From an uncultured Lachnospiraceae bacterium (GTDB lineage Bacteria > Bacillota > Clostridia > Lachnospirales > Lachnospiraceae): DNA of 64,000 nt. Below are positions 36,038 to 44,757 of this stretch, piece by piece (positions within the stretch are counted from its first letter, which is position 1; each line of letters begins with the position of its first letter). The stretch spans positions 1 to 64,000 of the forward strand of contig CAKXYI010000011.1 in the NCBI GenBank assembly GCA_934899185.1. Direction: 5' to 3'. The position numbers and the translations under genes are program-made. The notes beneath the pieces are model-generated. The model saw nothing but the letters and a program-made list of their open reading frames with translations. It did no database searches and was not told the origin of the DNA.

Positions 36038-37021
36038 ATGATGGAGTATGGAAAAGATAACAAGCGCAATTTAACACTGGATGTTGCTAAAGGATTAGCA
36101 ATACTGCTGATGATCTTTGATCATATTTTAGGACGTGGCAAGATCATCACTTCTTTTCACATGCCCTTATTTTTTCTGATCAGTGGATATCTGCTAAAAG
36201 AGGAAGCATGGATAATTACATTGAAAAAGAAAAGCAGAGGACTCCTGCTTCCTTATGTCAGATTTTCTATACTGGTTTTGATCGTAGGATTTTTCAAAGC
36301 AAAGTTATATCTGCATGCCACATGGCAGGCAACGGGAACCTACCTGTTGCAAAAAGTTCTGGATACATGTATGGCAAGGGATATCTGGCTTTTATGGTTT
36401 CTTTTGGCATTGTTTGTATCTATCCTGCTCTATACAGGCATCCGGCAGATCTTCTCGAATCAGATCTGGCGGGCAGTGGCTGTGATATTGGTCTTTTTTG
36501 GAGGTTATTTCCTGTCACAGAGGTACGAAAGTGATAATTTTTACTATCTGGATCAGGGTATGATGGCGACATTTTTTATCGCGGTCGGCGACCTTGCAAA
36601 ACGTTTTCCGTGGGACCGGTTACATAAGCTTAGCGTGGCTGGTATCAGTTGGCTTGCAGGGATGGCTCTGCTGTGGGGGCTTGGCATACACTATGGTGCG
36701 CTCGTGATGGCAAATCGCCTATATCAGGGATTTCCTTTATGTATTTTTGCCGCAGTTGCCGGAACTTATGTGGTCATCTGGTGCAGTTACTATGTCGAGA
36801 AGATTCCGCTTGTGGGAGCCAGTTTGATCTGGTGCGGACAACATACACTGGATATCTTATGTTTTGCAAATCTCTTTCGGCAATTTTGTGACTGGAAGGT
36901 GGTATGCAGAGGCTGGGGGATAAATTCTATTGTGGTTATGTTTCTTATCCAAGTGGGGATGATCCTTGGTCTTGTGTTGGTTTGTGACAGAATAAAAGGT
37001 TGTAGAAATAATTGGAAGTGA
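36038..37021 (+). CDS. acyltransferase-3 family membrane protein
   Basis: 327 residues. The signature is TLDVAKGLAILLMIFDHILG, then SFHMPLFFLISGYLL. AGGTAAGAG is upstream of the double ATG (36038/36041). At 327 residues it is near the lower end for the family but contains all usual helices. The gene overlaps the next acyltransferase by a few bases. Confidence 0.82.
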   Translation: MMEYGKDNKRNLTLDVAKGLAILLMIFDHILGRGKIITSFHMPLFFLISGYLLKEEAWIITLKKKSRGLLLPYVRFSILVLIVGFFKAKLYLHATWQATGTYLLQKVLDTCMARDIWLLWFLLALFVSILLYTGIRQIFSNQIWRAVAVILVFFGGYFLSQRYESDNFYYLDQGMMATFFIAVGDLAKRFPWDRLHKLSVAGISWLAGMALLWGLGIHYGALVMANRLYQGFPLCIFAAVAGTYVVIWCSYYVEKIPLVGASLIWCGQHTLDILCFANLFRQFCDWKVVCRGWGINSIVVMFLIQVGMILGLVLVCDRIKGCRNNWK

Positions 37022-37995
37022 TAGTTTTAACGCAGAAAATGAAGAACAGAATACAGATCGTGCGTGCCATAGCCATATTTTCTGTTATAGCCATACATAC
37101 AGTCGGTGGCAATCCTTATGAGATATATCTGCGCCCTTTTATGAATTTCGGGGTGGGGACATTTTTGTTTTTATCAGGCTTTCTGACTCCGGAGATAAGG
37201 GATATCAAAGACTTTTATAAAAAGAGGATCCTGCGGGTGCTGATTCCCTATGTGATATGGTCTATGCTTCTTTGCCTTGTCCATGGCAATTATAGTAAGT
37301 TCTGGATCCATCTTTTGACTTTTCGCCAGAGCAGTATTTACTACTATGTTTTTGTATATTTGCAGATTACCCTGTTGGCGCCTCTGTTATTGAAGGTTAT
37401 AGAAACAAGAGCAGTCTGGTGTATCTTGCTGGTATCGCCCTTAGCGATCGCAGGGGAGAGTATCTGGGCTTTGGCAGGACATTATCTGATCTATCCAAAT
37501 AATATCAATAATTGTCTGGTCTGGATGAGTTTCTTTTATTTGGGAATGATTCTCAGAAAGCAGAAATTCACACATAAGATTTCCTATTGGAAGTTAGGGA
37601 TAGCACTCGCTTCCGCCATTATTTTGGAAATCTGTGAGGGGAGATTTTGGTTATCTTTTGGCAGGGAGGATCTTTCGACGACTCAGGTCAAGTTATCTGC
37701 TATGCTTGTGACCTTGTATGTTTGCATACTTATATATGTGTATATCACACATGAGAAGCCCCAAGAGCAGATTTCCCGGAGGTTGAGACGGATCGAGACA
37801 GTTATGCTTGATGTAGGCAACAGTTCTTTTGGCATATATCTGATACATCCTTTATTTTTGTATTTGTTCAAACACGGGAAGGCTCTTGCGTTTCCTATCA
37901 GCACATTTGTTGTTTTTGCCATTAGTTATGTGGCGGTCAAAGTAGGACAGCATATGTCCGGAGAAAAGATTGGAAGATATTTAGGATTTTATTGA
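37018..37995 (+). CDS. acyltransferase-3 family membrane protein
   Basis: About 325 residues. The signature is IQIVRAIAIFSVIAIHTVGG with FGVGTFLFLSGFL, and NSSFGIYLIHPLF lies near the C-terminus. The start is uncertain: TTG 37012, GTG 37018 (GTGA overlap with the previous stop) and ATG 37039 are in frame, and none has a strong ribosome site. It is the tenth and last acyltransferase-3 gene and ends the long run that began at 13.9 kb. Base composition here is clearly more AT-rich than in the first 12 kb. Confidence 0.8.
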   Translation: MIVLTQKMKNRIQIVRAIAIFSVIAIHTVGGNPYEIYLRPFMNFGVGTFLFLSGFLTPEIRDIKDFYKKRILRVLIPYVIWSMLLCLVHGNYSKFWIHLLTFRQSSIYYYVFVYLQITLLAPLLLKVIETRAVWCILLVSPLAIAGESIWALAGHYLIYPNNINNCLVWMSFFYLGMILRKQKFTHKISYWKLGIALASAIILEICEGRFWLSFGREDLSTTQVKLSAMLVTLYVCILIYVYITHEKPQEQISRRLRRIETVMLDVGNSSFGIYLIHPLFLYLFKHGKALAFPISTFVVFAISYVAVKVGQHMSGEKIGRYLGFY

Positions 37996-37996
37996 G

Positions 37997-38023
37997 TTGC
38001 TATGCATATATGGATGTGATAAT
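37997..38023 (+). promoter_or_regulatory. candidate hipBA promoter
   Basis: TTGCTA (37997-38002) lies 15 bases before GATAAT (38018-38023), which is preceded by TG one base away (extended -10). It lies immediately upstream of two near-identical palindromes and about 75 bases before the antitoxin start. The spacing is short, so confidence is moderate. Confidence 0.45.
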
Positions 38024-38024
38024 A

Positions 38025-38040
38025 TAGATAATATATTATA
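38025..38040. promoter_or_regulatory. HipB-type operator, site 1
   Basis: TAGATAATATATTATA contains the perfect palindrome ATAATATATTAT (38028-38039). Its first 15 bases are identical to site 2, with a centre-to-centre distance of 41 bases, about four helical turns. It lies just downstream of the candidate -10, where repressor would block transcription. Confidence 0.6.
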
Positions 38041-38066
38041 CATAAATAGGGAAATATGAGATAAAT

Positions 38067-38082
38067 AGATAATATATTATCT
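38067..38082. promoter_or_regulatory. HipB-type operator, site 2
   Basis: AGATAATATATTATCT is a perfect 16-base palindrome, 15 bases before the antitoxin start codon. Paired palindromes are the usual autoregulatory arrangement for HipB/HipA complexes. Binding by this HipB is inference. Confidence 0.6.
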
Positions 38083-38097
38083 GGTAATGGAGATTAT

Positions 38098-38385
38098 ATG
38101 GAAGCACTGATATGGGAAACAGCAGAGGAATTAGATCAAAAACTTGCAAAGCGTTTGTGCCAAATTCGTAAGCGTCGAAAAATTTCACAGCAAAAACTGG
38201 CAGATATGAGTGGTGTGAGTTATGGCTCCATCAAACGATTTGAGACGACAGGTCAGATTTCTTTATATTCTTTGACAAAAATAGCCATGGCATTAGATGT
38301 GTCGGAGGAATTGCGGAACCTGTTTTCCAATGTACCATATCAAGATATTCAGGAGGTAATCAATGAGACAAGGGGAAGGTCTTGA
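38098..38385 (+). CDS. hipB: HipB-like antitoxin, XRE-type DNA-binding protein
   Basis: A 95-residue Cro/C1-type helix-turn-helix protein: QIRKRRKISQQKLADMSGVS then GSIKRFETTG (residues about 22-57). It should dimerise, repress its own operon at the two palindromes upstream and neutralise the HipA-like kinase encoded next. TGGAG is 6-7 bases before the ATG. Its 3' end overlaps hipA by 23 bases, so the two are translationally coupled. Confidence 0.85.
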   Translation: MEALIWETAEELDQKLAKRLCQIRKRRKISQQKLADMSGVSYGSIKRFETTGQISLYSLTKIAMALDVSEELRNLFSNVPYQDIQEVINETRGRS

Positions 38386-39496
38386 AGTATGGATTGATCA
38401 GAAAAAGGTCGGACTATTAGCGTTGACAGCGGATCATAAGGTGGCTTTTTCCTATTGCGATACATGGTTAGAAGATGGGTTTTCCATTAGCCCATTTTCT
38501 TTACCATTAAAAAAACAGGTTTTTGTTCCGGAAAAGAATTACTTTGGGGGATTGTTTGGAGTATTTGCAGATAGTCTGCCGGATGCCTGGGGGCGCTTGC
38601 TCTTGGAACGTTTATTGCGTGAGAAGGGGGAAGATGCAGGAGATTATACGATGTTAGATCGGTTGGCAATTGTTGGAAATTCAGGAATGGGGGCATTGAC
38701 CTATCAGCCACAGTATGAGTTCCCCGGGGTACAAGAGGGATTGGATCTGGATGAACTCGCAGAGCAATGCCAAAAGATCCTGCTGACGGAATACGCAGAG
38801 AAATTGGATGAATTATATCAGTTGGGAGGGACGAGTGGCGGAGCACGACCGAAGATCATGACCCAGATAGATGGTGAAGACTGGATCATTAAATTTCCGG
38901 CACATGTAGATCAAAATGATAGTGGAGAGATGGAGTATGCATATTCACTGTGTGCAAAAGAATGTGGCATTGTGATGAGTCAAACAAGACTGTTCCCATC
39001 GGATCTGTGTTCGGGCTATTTTGGAACAAAACGCTTTGATCGCGTGGTGGAAAATGGTAGGATACAAAAAAAGCATGTTTTAACAGCCGCCGCTTTGTTA
39101 GAATTAGATTTTGAACAGCCGAGTTTAGATTATCATTCACTTATGAAGTTGACAAAGATTTTGACGAGGGATGATACACAGGACATAGAAAATATGTATC
39201 GGCGTATGTGCTTTAATGTTTACGCGCATAATCGTGATGACCATTCTAAAAATTTCTCTTTCATTTATGACGAAAAAGAAGATAAATGGCATTTGAGCCC
39301 AGCCTATGACTTGACATATAGTAATACTTATTATGGTGAGCATACAACCACGGTAGACGGCAATGGAAAAAATCCGGGGAAAAAAGAACTGTTAGCCTGC
39401 GGTATGCAGGCTGGTATGTCAAAAAAACGGTGTCAAAACATTGCGGATGAAATAGAAGAACGGGTCGCGGTAAAATTGAGTAAATATTTACCATGA
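38363..39496 (+). CDS. hipA: HipA-like serine/threonine kinase toxin
   Basis: This 377-residue full-length HipA (N-terminal subdomain about 1-110, kinase domain after that) would phosphorylate a translation target; glutamyl-tRNA synthetase is the target in E. coli. Visible motifs: FGVFADSLPDAWG, GGTSGGARPK (the phosphate-binding loop with the likely autophosphorylated Ser), catalytic HNRDDHSKNF, and SPAYDLTYS with the metal-binding Asp. AGGAGG is about 10 bases before the ATG. All key residues are present, so it is probably active. It sits in a gap of the polysaccharide locus and may stabilise it. Confidence 0.9.
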   Translation: MRQGEGLEVWIDQKKVGLLALTADHKVAFSYCDTWLEDGFSISPFSLPLKKQVFVPEKNYFGGLFGVFADSLPDAWGRLLLERLLREKGEDAGDYTMLDRLAIVGNSGMGALTYQPQYEFPGVQEGLDLDELAEQCQKILLTEYAEKLDELYQLGGTSGGARPKIMTQIDGEDWIIKFPAHVDQNDSGEMEYAYSLCAKECGIVMSQTRLFPSDLCSGYFGTKRFDRVVENGRIQKKHVLTAAALLELDFEQPSLDYHSLMKLTKILTRDDTQDIENMYRRMCFNVYAHNRDDHSKNFSFIYDEKEDKWHLSPAYDLTYSNTYYGEHTTTVDGNGKNPGKKELLACGMQAGMSKKRCQNIADEIEERVAVKLSKYLP

Positions 39497-39521
39497 ATCA
39501 CAAAACAGGAGATAATAAACA

Positions 39522-41822
39522 GTGAAAGCAATCGTATTAGCAGGGGGCGCTGGCGACCGTTTGTGGCCACTCTCCAGAAGGAATGCACCCAAACAGTTTT
39601 TAAATTTAAATAATGACAATTCTCTGTTTCAGGAAACGATCATTCGTCATATTCCCTTCTGTGATGAATTTGTCATTGTTACCAACCAGGAATATCAGGA
39701 GATCGTCGAAGGACAGATGAAGCAATTTCAAGGGATCTCTTACCGGATCATTATAGAGACGGAAGCGCTGGGGACGGCACCGGCGGTCTTGAAGGCAAGT
39801 TCCGTTCTTGCAAAAGAGGAGACGGTATTGATCGTACCGGCGGATCTGGTTCTGCGGGGGGATGGTTTTGCAGATGCCTTGTATCAGGCAAAGACATTAG
39901 CGGAACAAGGACAGTATGTGCTGTTTGGTGTGCGGGCAGATGCGCCAAAGACCTCTTACGGATATATCCGGCATCAGGGGAGTCATGTCAGCCGGTTCAT
40001 TGAAAAACCGTCAAAGGCAGTCGCAGAAAAGATCTTTTATCAGGATGATATTTTATGGAATAGTGGTATGATCCTTTGCTGTAATGGTATGTTGCAGGAG
40101 GAGTTGGAAGCAAGTCTGAGGCGCAAGCAAGAAGACTATCCGGGAACGCAGCAGCGTGCAGATGCTTCTTATCCGACCAGAGGACGTAGCCATATAGAAA
40201 AAGCCCTTCTGGAGACTTCCGATCATGTGTCTGTGATCCCGATCTTTATGGAGTGGCAGGATGTCAGTAATTTCCGTTCCTATGAAAATGTCTATCAAAA
40301 TAGGCAGAATAAGAATATGATCCTGCGGGATTGCAGGAATACGACCGTGATCAATCAGACAGAACATCAGTTGATCGTAGGCAATGATCTGGAGGATCTT
40401 TTTATCGTCAATACGGAAGATGCCATGTATATTACGAAAAAGGAATCGGAGCAGGACATCAAGAGTATTATTGCGGAAGCACCGGATAGTTACGAGGCAT
40501 ATTTTAATTACAGTACAAAGGTGTATCGGAATTGGGGCGTGCGGGAGATCATCGCACAGGCACCCGGCTATCGCGTGCGCCGTATCGTTATGTATCCGGG
40601 CACAACCTTATCATCCCATTCGCATGAAAAGCGCAACGAAAATTATTCGGTCATACAGGGGGTGCTTGGTATTGAGGTGGATGGGAAGACCTTACATATC
40701 CGGGAACATGAGAGCGTCAACATTCTGCCAACACAGATGCACCGGCTCTATAATGATAGTGACCAAAATGTAACGGTGATCGAGGTGGACACCGGCGTGG
40801 AGATAGATGAACGTGATATGCTTCATTTGGATGAGATGCCGGTGGAGGGACAGGACTTGCCGGAATTGTATCTCCTGTCTCCGGCATACAAGGATTATCT
40901 ATGGGGTGGGCAGCGTCTGGTGACACAGTTTGGCAAAAAAAGTCCCTATGATATTACCGCAGAATCATGGGAATTGTCGGCACACAAGGATGGACAGAGC
41001 CGTATTGTTGGTGGAGCCTTGGATGGTGTCTGGTTTGGAGATTTTGTCCGTCAATATGGAGCCAAGGTCTGCGGCTGGAAGAGCCGTACATTTGATCGTT
41101 TCCCAATCCTGATCAAGTTTATCGATGCAGCAAAGCCGCTTTCTGTCCAGATCCATCCGGATGATGATTATGCTTTTGTCCATGAGAAAGAATTTGGCAA
41201 AAATGAGATGTGGTATGTGATGGATGCTGCAGAAGGGGCGTATCTTTACTGTGGATTCTCAAGACAGGTATCGGAAGAAGAAGTACGAAAGAGACTTTCA
41301 GACAACACCATTACAGAGGTGCTGAACAAGGTCTATGTCAAAAAGGGAGATGTTATTTTCATTCCGGCAGGAACCATTCATGCGATTGGTGCGGGTATTC
41401 TGATCTGTGAGATCCAGCAGAATTCCAATTCCACTTATCGTGTATATGATTACGATCGTGTGGATAAAGAGGGGAAGAAACGTCCGCTCCATGTGGATAA
41501 GGCTCTGGATGTCATGTGCTTTGAACCCTATGAGCAGGGGGCATTTGGTCTGCTGGAACCGCAGGAAAAAGATGGAAATCTGGTGCAGCAGTTAAGTCTT
41601 TGCAAATATTTTCAGTGTGAAAAATATCAGATACGGGAGCGGCAGATGCTTTATGTAGACGAAGTATCTTTTGTTTCCCTTGTGATTTTGGCTGGAAATG
41701 GCATAATATCAAGTGGAGAGGAAAGTATTTCCTTTGGAGCAGGAGACAGTATTTTTGTTTCCGCAGGGCGAAAGGTCCTTCATATCGAGGGGACTTGCGA
41801 ACTGATCACAACGAGGATTTAG
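39522..41822 (+). CDS. fused mannose-1-phosphate guanylyltransferase / cupin / type I mannose-6-phosphate isomerase
   Basis: A 766-residue fusion from a GTG start (AGGAGA 9 bases upstream). Residues 1 to about 270 form a GDP-mannose pyrophosphorylase with AGGAGDRLWPLSRRNAPKQF, FIEKPS and WNSGM. Residues about 340-445 form the cupin of type II PMI/GMP enzymes (GTTLSSHSHEKRNENYSV). From about 450 the protein is a complete type I isomerase: AYKDYLWGGQRL, the zinc motifs VQIHPDDD and KNEMWYV, and TIHAIGAG. It should turn fructose-6-P into mannose-6-P and mannose-1-P into GDP-mannose; the mutase step is encoded at 43.0 kb. Having both a type II cupin and a type I isomerase in one chain is unusual. 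Confidence 0.9.
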   Translation: MKAIVLAGGAGDRLWPLSRRNAPKQFLNLNNDNSLFQETIIRHIPFCDEFVIVTNQEYQEIVEGQMKQFQGISYRIIIETEALGTAPAVLKASSVLAKEETVLIVPADLVLRGDGFADALYQAKTLAEQGQYVLFGVRADAPKTSYGYIRHQGSHVSRFIEKPSKAVAEKIFYQDDILWNSGMILCCNGMLQEELEASLRRKQEDYPGTQQRADASYPTRGRSHIEKALLETSDHVSVIPIFMEWQDVSNFRSYENVYQNRQNKNMILRDCRNTTVINQTEHQLIVGNDLEDLFIVNTEDAMYITKKESEQDIKSIIAEAPDSYEAYFNYSTKVYRNWGVREIIAQAPGYRVRRIVMYPGTTLSSHSHEKRNENYSVIQGVLGIEVDGKTLHIREHESVNILPTQMHRLYNDSDQNVTVIEVDTGVEIDERDMLHLDEMPVEGQDLPELYLLSPAYKDYLWGGQRLVTQFGKKSPYDITAESWELSAHKDGQSRIVGGALDGVWFGDFVRQYGAKVCGWKSRTFDRFPILIKFIDAAKPLSVQIHPDDDYAFVHEKEFGKNEMWYVMDAAEGAYLYCGFSRQVSEEEVRKRLSDNTITEVLNKVYVKKGDVIFIPAGTIHAIGAGILICEIQQNSNSTYRVYDYDRVDKEGKKRPLHVDKALDVMCFEPYEQGAFGLLEPQEKDGNLVQQLSLCKYFQCEKYQIRERQMLYVDEVSFVSLVILAGNGIISSGEESISFGAGDSIFVSAGRKVLHIEGTCELITTRI

Positions 41823-41857
41823 GACATATTGCAGAATAAAAAGAGAGGTAGAGTAGA

Positions 41858-42925
41858 ATGAAGACATATGGCGTGATCATGGCTGGCGGCGGTGGTACGA
41901 GATTTTGGCCGCTTTCCAGAGCAGAAGAACCAAAGCAGTTACTGAATTTGAGCGGAAAAGACCTGATGGTCAATGAAACGATCGACCGGATCGCTACATT
42001 TACAGACCGGCAGGATATTTTCATTGTGACAAATGAGACCCAGGTTCCAAAGATGCGCACGGCAACGGAAAGTCGTATTGCAGCAGACCATATCTTAGCA
42101 GAGCCGGCGGCAAGAAATACATCTGCCTGCATTGGATATGCAGCATTAGAGATCGTAAAGAAATATGGCGATGGCATCATGTGTATTTTTCCATCGGATC
42201 ACTTTATCAAGAACCAGCCGGAATTTACGCGCGTTTTGAAAGAAGCCATTCAGATCGCTGAGAAGGAGGATAAGTTGATCACACTGGGGATTACGCCGAC
42301 CTTCCCATCGACCGGATATGGATATATCAAGTTTGATTCGACGGATAACGCTTATGCGAAGAGGGTCGTAGAGTTCAAGGAAAAACCGGATGAAGAGACC
42401 GCAAAAGCCTATGTTACCAGTGGAGAGTACGCTTGGAACAGCGGTATGTTCATCTGGCGGGCATCTACCATCTTGCGTGCCTTTGACCAGTTGCTCCCGG
42501 ATGTAGCGTCCTGCCTGCACGAGATTGGCGACGCTATGGGAACGGATGCAGAAAAAGAGACGATCGCTCGTGTCTATCCAAACATTCCAAGCATTTCTAT
42601 TGACTATGGTATCATGGAAAAGAGCCCCGATGTGATTGTGATCTCTGCAGAATTTGGATGGAATGACGTGGGAAGTTGGGACAATCTGGGCGTTCTTTAT
42701 GATGCGGATGCATCCGGCAATGTGATCGCTGCCAACCACATTGGTATTGATACGACAAATAGCATTGTCTATGGAAAGAAACGTCTGATCACCACGATTG
42801 GTATTGACAATCTCATTGTCGTAGAGACCGACGATGCGATCCTTGTGTGCGACAAGAACCGCGCCCAAGACGTGAAAAAGATTGTCGATGAGTTGAAGAA
42901 GCGTGGAAAGACAGAATTTCTATAA
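41858..42925 (+). CDS. manC: mannose-1-phosphate guanylyltransferase
   Basis: This 355-residue single-domain enzyme makes GDP-mannose from mannose-1-P and GTP. The motifs are MAGGGGTRFWPLSRAEEPKQ, AEPAARNTSACIGY, FPSDHFI, EFKEKPDE and AWNSGMFIW. It lacks a C-terminal cupin, unlike the fused copy just upstream. AGAGAGGTAG precedes the ATG. Two GDP-mannose pyrophosphorylase domains encoded side by side imply either high demand or separate regulation. Confidence 0.95.
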   Translation: MKTYGVIMAGGGGTRFWPLSRAEEPKQLLNLSGKDLMVNETIDRIATFTDRQDIFIVTNETQVPKMRTATESRIAADHILAEPAARNTSACIGYAALEIVKKYGDGIMCIFPSDHFIKNQPEFTRVLKEAIQIAEKEDKLITLGITPTFPSTGYGYIKFDSTDNAYAKRVVEFKEKPDEETAKAYVTSGEYAWNSGMFIWRASTILRAFDQLLPDVASCLHEIGDAMGTDAEKETIARVYPNIPSISIDYGIMEKSPDVIVISAEFGWNDVGSWDNLGVLYDADASGNVIAANHIGIDTTNSIVYGKKRLITTIGIDNLIVVETDDAILVCDKNRAQDVKKIVDELKKRGKTEFL

Positions 42926-42944
42926 TAAGATGTATTCGAGCGAA

Positions 42945-42975
42945 ATATCCCATATAATTGAATTATGTGGGATAT
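42945..42975. promoter_or_regulatory. 14-base inverted repeat containing a -10-like hexamer, upstream of the phosphohexomutase gene
   Basis: ATATCCCATATAAT (42945-42958), loop TGA, ATTATGTGGGATAT (42962-42975); 13 of 14 positions pair and one is G-T. The left arm contains a perfect TATAAT at 42953-42958, but I find no good -35 box. No T-run follows, so it does not look like an intrinsic terminator. It may be an operator over a promoter, or an RNA hairpin between the genes. Confidence 0.5.
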
Positions 42976-43010
42976 GAGCAGAACTATGTATATATCATTA
43001 GGAGGCAAGC

Positions 43011-44741
43011 ATGAACTACAAAGATACATACCGGGACTGGCTGCAAAACCCATATTTTGATGAAGCAACAAAAGAAGAACTGCGCGCCATCGCAGATGAT
43101 GAAAAGGAGGTTGAAGACCGCTTCTATCGCCAACTGGAATTCGGTACCGGCGGTTTGCGTGGTGTGATCGGCGCGGGAACCAACCGTATGAACATTTACA
43201 CCGTCCGTCAGGCAACCCAGGGACTGGCAAACTACATCCTGGCGCAAAAAGGACAGGATAAGGGCGTGGCGATCGCCTATGATTCCCGTATCATGTCACC
43301 GGAATTTGCCAAGGAGGCAGCCCTCTGCCTCAATGCCAACGGCATCAAGACTTACCGCTTTACCAGTCTGCGTCCGACACCGGAACTCTCCTTTGCTGTA
43401 AGAAAACAGGGCTGTATCGCGGGTATCGTTATCACCGCCAGCCACAATCCGAGAGAATACAATGGCTATAAGGTATATTGGGAAGATGGAGCCCAGATCA
43501 CACCACCACATGATAAAAATATTTTGGCAGAAGTAGCAAAAGTAACATCGTTTGATCTTGTAAAGACCATGAGTGAAGTAGAGGCAAAAGAAGCCGGACT
43601 TTATCAGGAGATTGATCAGGAGATTGATGATGCCTACATGGCAGAACTGAAGAAACAGTCCATTCATCCGGAGGTCATTTCCGAGATGGCAAAAGACTTT
43701 ACCATCGTCTATACGCCTTTGCATGGAACCGGAAATATCCCGGTGCGCCGCGTATTAAAGGAATTAGGTTTTGAGAAGGTTTATGTGGTGCCGGAACAGG
43801 AAAAGCCGGACGGCAATTTCCCGACCGTTGCCTATCCGAATCCGGAATCGTCAAAGGCATTTGAACTCGCCCTTGCCCTTGCCAAGAAAGTGGATGCGGA
43901 TATCGTGCTTGCCACAGACCCGGATGCAGATCGTCTTGGGGTATATTGTAAGGATACAAAGAGCGGAAATTATGTTTCCTTCACAGGAAATATGTCAGGA
44001 ATGTTGATCGCAGAATACATTTTGAAGGAACGTACAGCCACGGGTACCATGCCAGAAAATCCGGCGCTTGTAGAAACCATAGTTACAACTGATATGGCAA
44101 AAGTGATTGCGCAGGCATACGGTGTGCACTTGATTGAAGTTTTAACAGGATTTAAGTATATAGGAGAACAGATTCGTCTGTTTGAAGAAAACCACACATA
44201 CAATTATGTATTTGGTCTCGAAGAAAGCTATGGCTGTCTGGCGGGAACTTATGCCAGAGATAAGGATGCTTGTGTTGCCGTTATGATGCTTTGTGAAGTG
44301 GCATCATGGTATAAAAAGCAGGGCAAGACCTTGTGGGATGCTATGTTGGATATGTACGAAACATATGGCTATTTCAAAGAGGGCTTGGAGACCATCACCT
44401 TAAAGGGCATGGATGGTGCAGAACAGATCCAGCGGATGATGGCAGAGGCAAGAGAACATTTGCCGCAGCAGATCGGTGATGCTAAGGTATTGGCAGTCCG
44501 TGATTATAAGACGGATCTGCGTACCGATATGGCAGACGGCAGCAAGAGTCCTACCGGACTTCCGACTTCCAATGTGCTCTATTATGAGTTGGAGGATCAT
44601 GCATGGTGCTGCGTGCGGCCTTCCGGTACAGAGCCAAAGATCAAGTTTTATTTTGGCGTAAAGGGATCCTCCCTTGCAGATGCAGAGGACAAGTTGGAAG
44701 GGCTCACCAAGGGCATGATGGCTCTGTTTGACCGTAAATAG
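43011..44741 (+). CDS. phosphohexomutase (phosphoglucomutase/phosphomannomutase)
   Basis: This 576-residue alpha-D-phosphohexomutase interconverts hexose-6- and hexose-1-phosphates. It has GTGGLRGVIGAGTNRMN, the phosphoserine loop VITASHNPREYNGYK, the metal loop ATDPDADRLGV, GLEESYGCL and the phosphate-binding RPSGTEPKIK. Length and motifs match Firmicute PgcA enzymes. It would supply mannose-1-P for the two GDP-mannose pyrophosphorylases, and glucose-1-P for other nucleotide sugars. A strong TTAGGAGG site is 6-7 bases before the ATG. Confidence 0.93.
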   Translation: MNYKDTYRDWLQNPYFDEATKEELRAIADDEKEVEDRFYRQLEFGTGGLRGVIGAGTNRMNIYTVRQATQGLANYILAQKGQDKGVAIAYDSRIMSPEFAKEAALCLNANGIKTYRFTSLRPTPELSFAVRKQGCIAGIVITASHNPREYNGYKVYWEDGAQITPPHDKNILAEVAKVTSFDLVKTMSEVEAKEAGLYQEIDQEIDDAYMAELKKQSIHPEVISEMAKDFTIVYTPLHGTGNIPVRRVLKELGFEKVYVVPEQEKPDGNFPTVAYPNPESSKAFELALALAKKVDADIVLATDPDADRLGVYCKDTKSGNYVSFTGNMSGMLIAEYILKERTATGTMPENPALVETIVTTDMAKVIAQAYGVHLIEVLTGFKYIGEQIRLFEENHTYNYVFGLEESYGCLAGTYARDKDACVAVMMLCEVASWYKKQGKTLWDAMLDMYETYGYFKEGLETITLKGMDGAEQIQRMMAEAREHLPQQIGDAKVLAVRDYKTDLRTDMADGSKSPTGLPTSNVLYYELEDHAWCCVRPSGTEPKIKFYFGVKGSSLADAEDKLEGLTKGMMALFDRK

Positions 44742-44757
44742 TGAGGGAATATCAATT

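Noticed and set aside
38025..38082. Palindromes considered as transcription terminators of the acyltransferase run
   Set aside because: Arms are pure A/T and no T-run follows; the near-identical pair spaced four turns apart upstream of hipB fits operators better.
42146..42868. 240-codon open frame on the minus strand
   Set aside because: Antisense to manC, whose motifs are complete.
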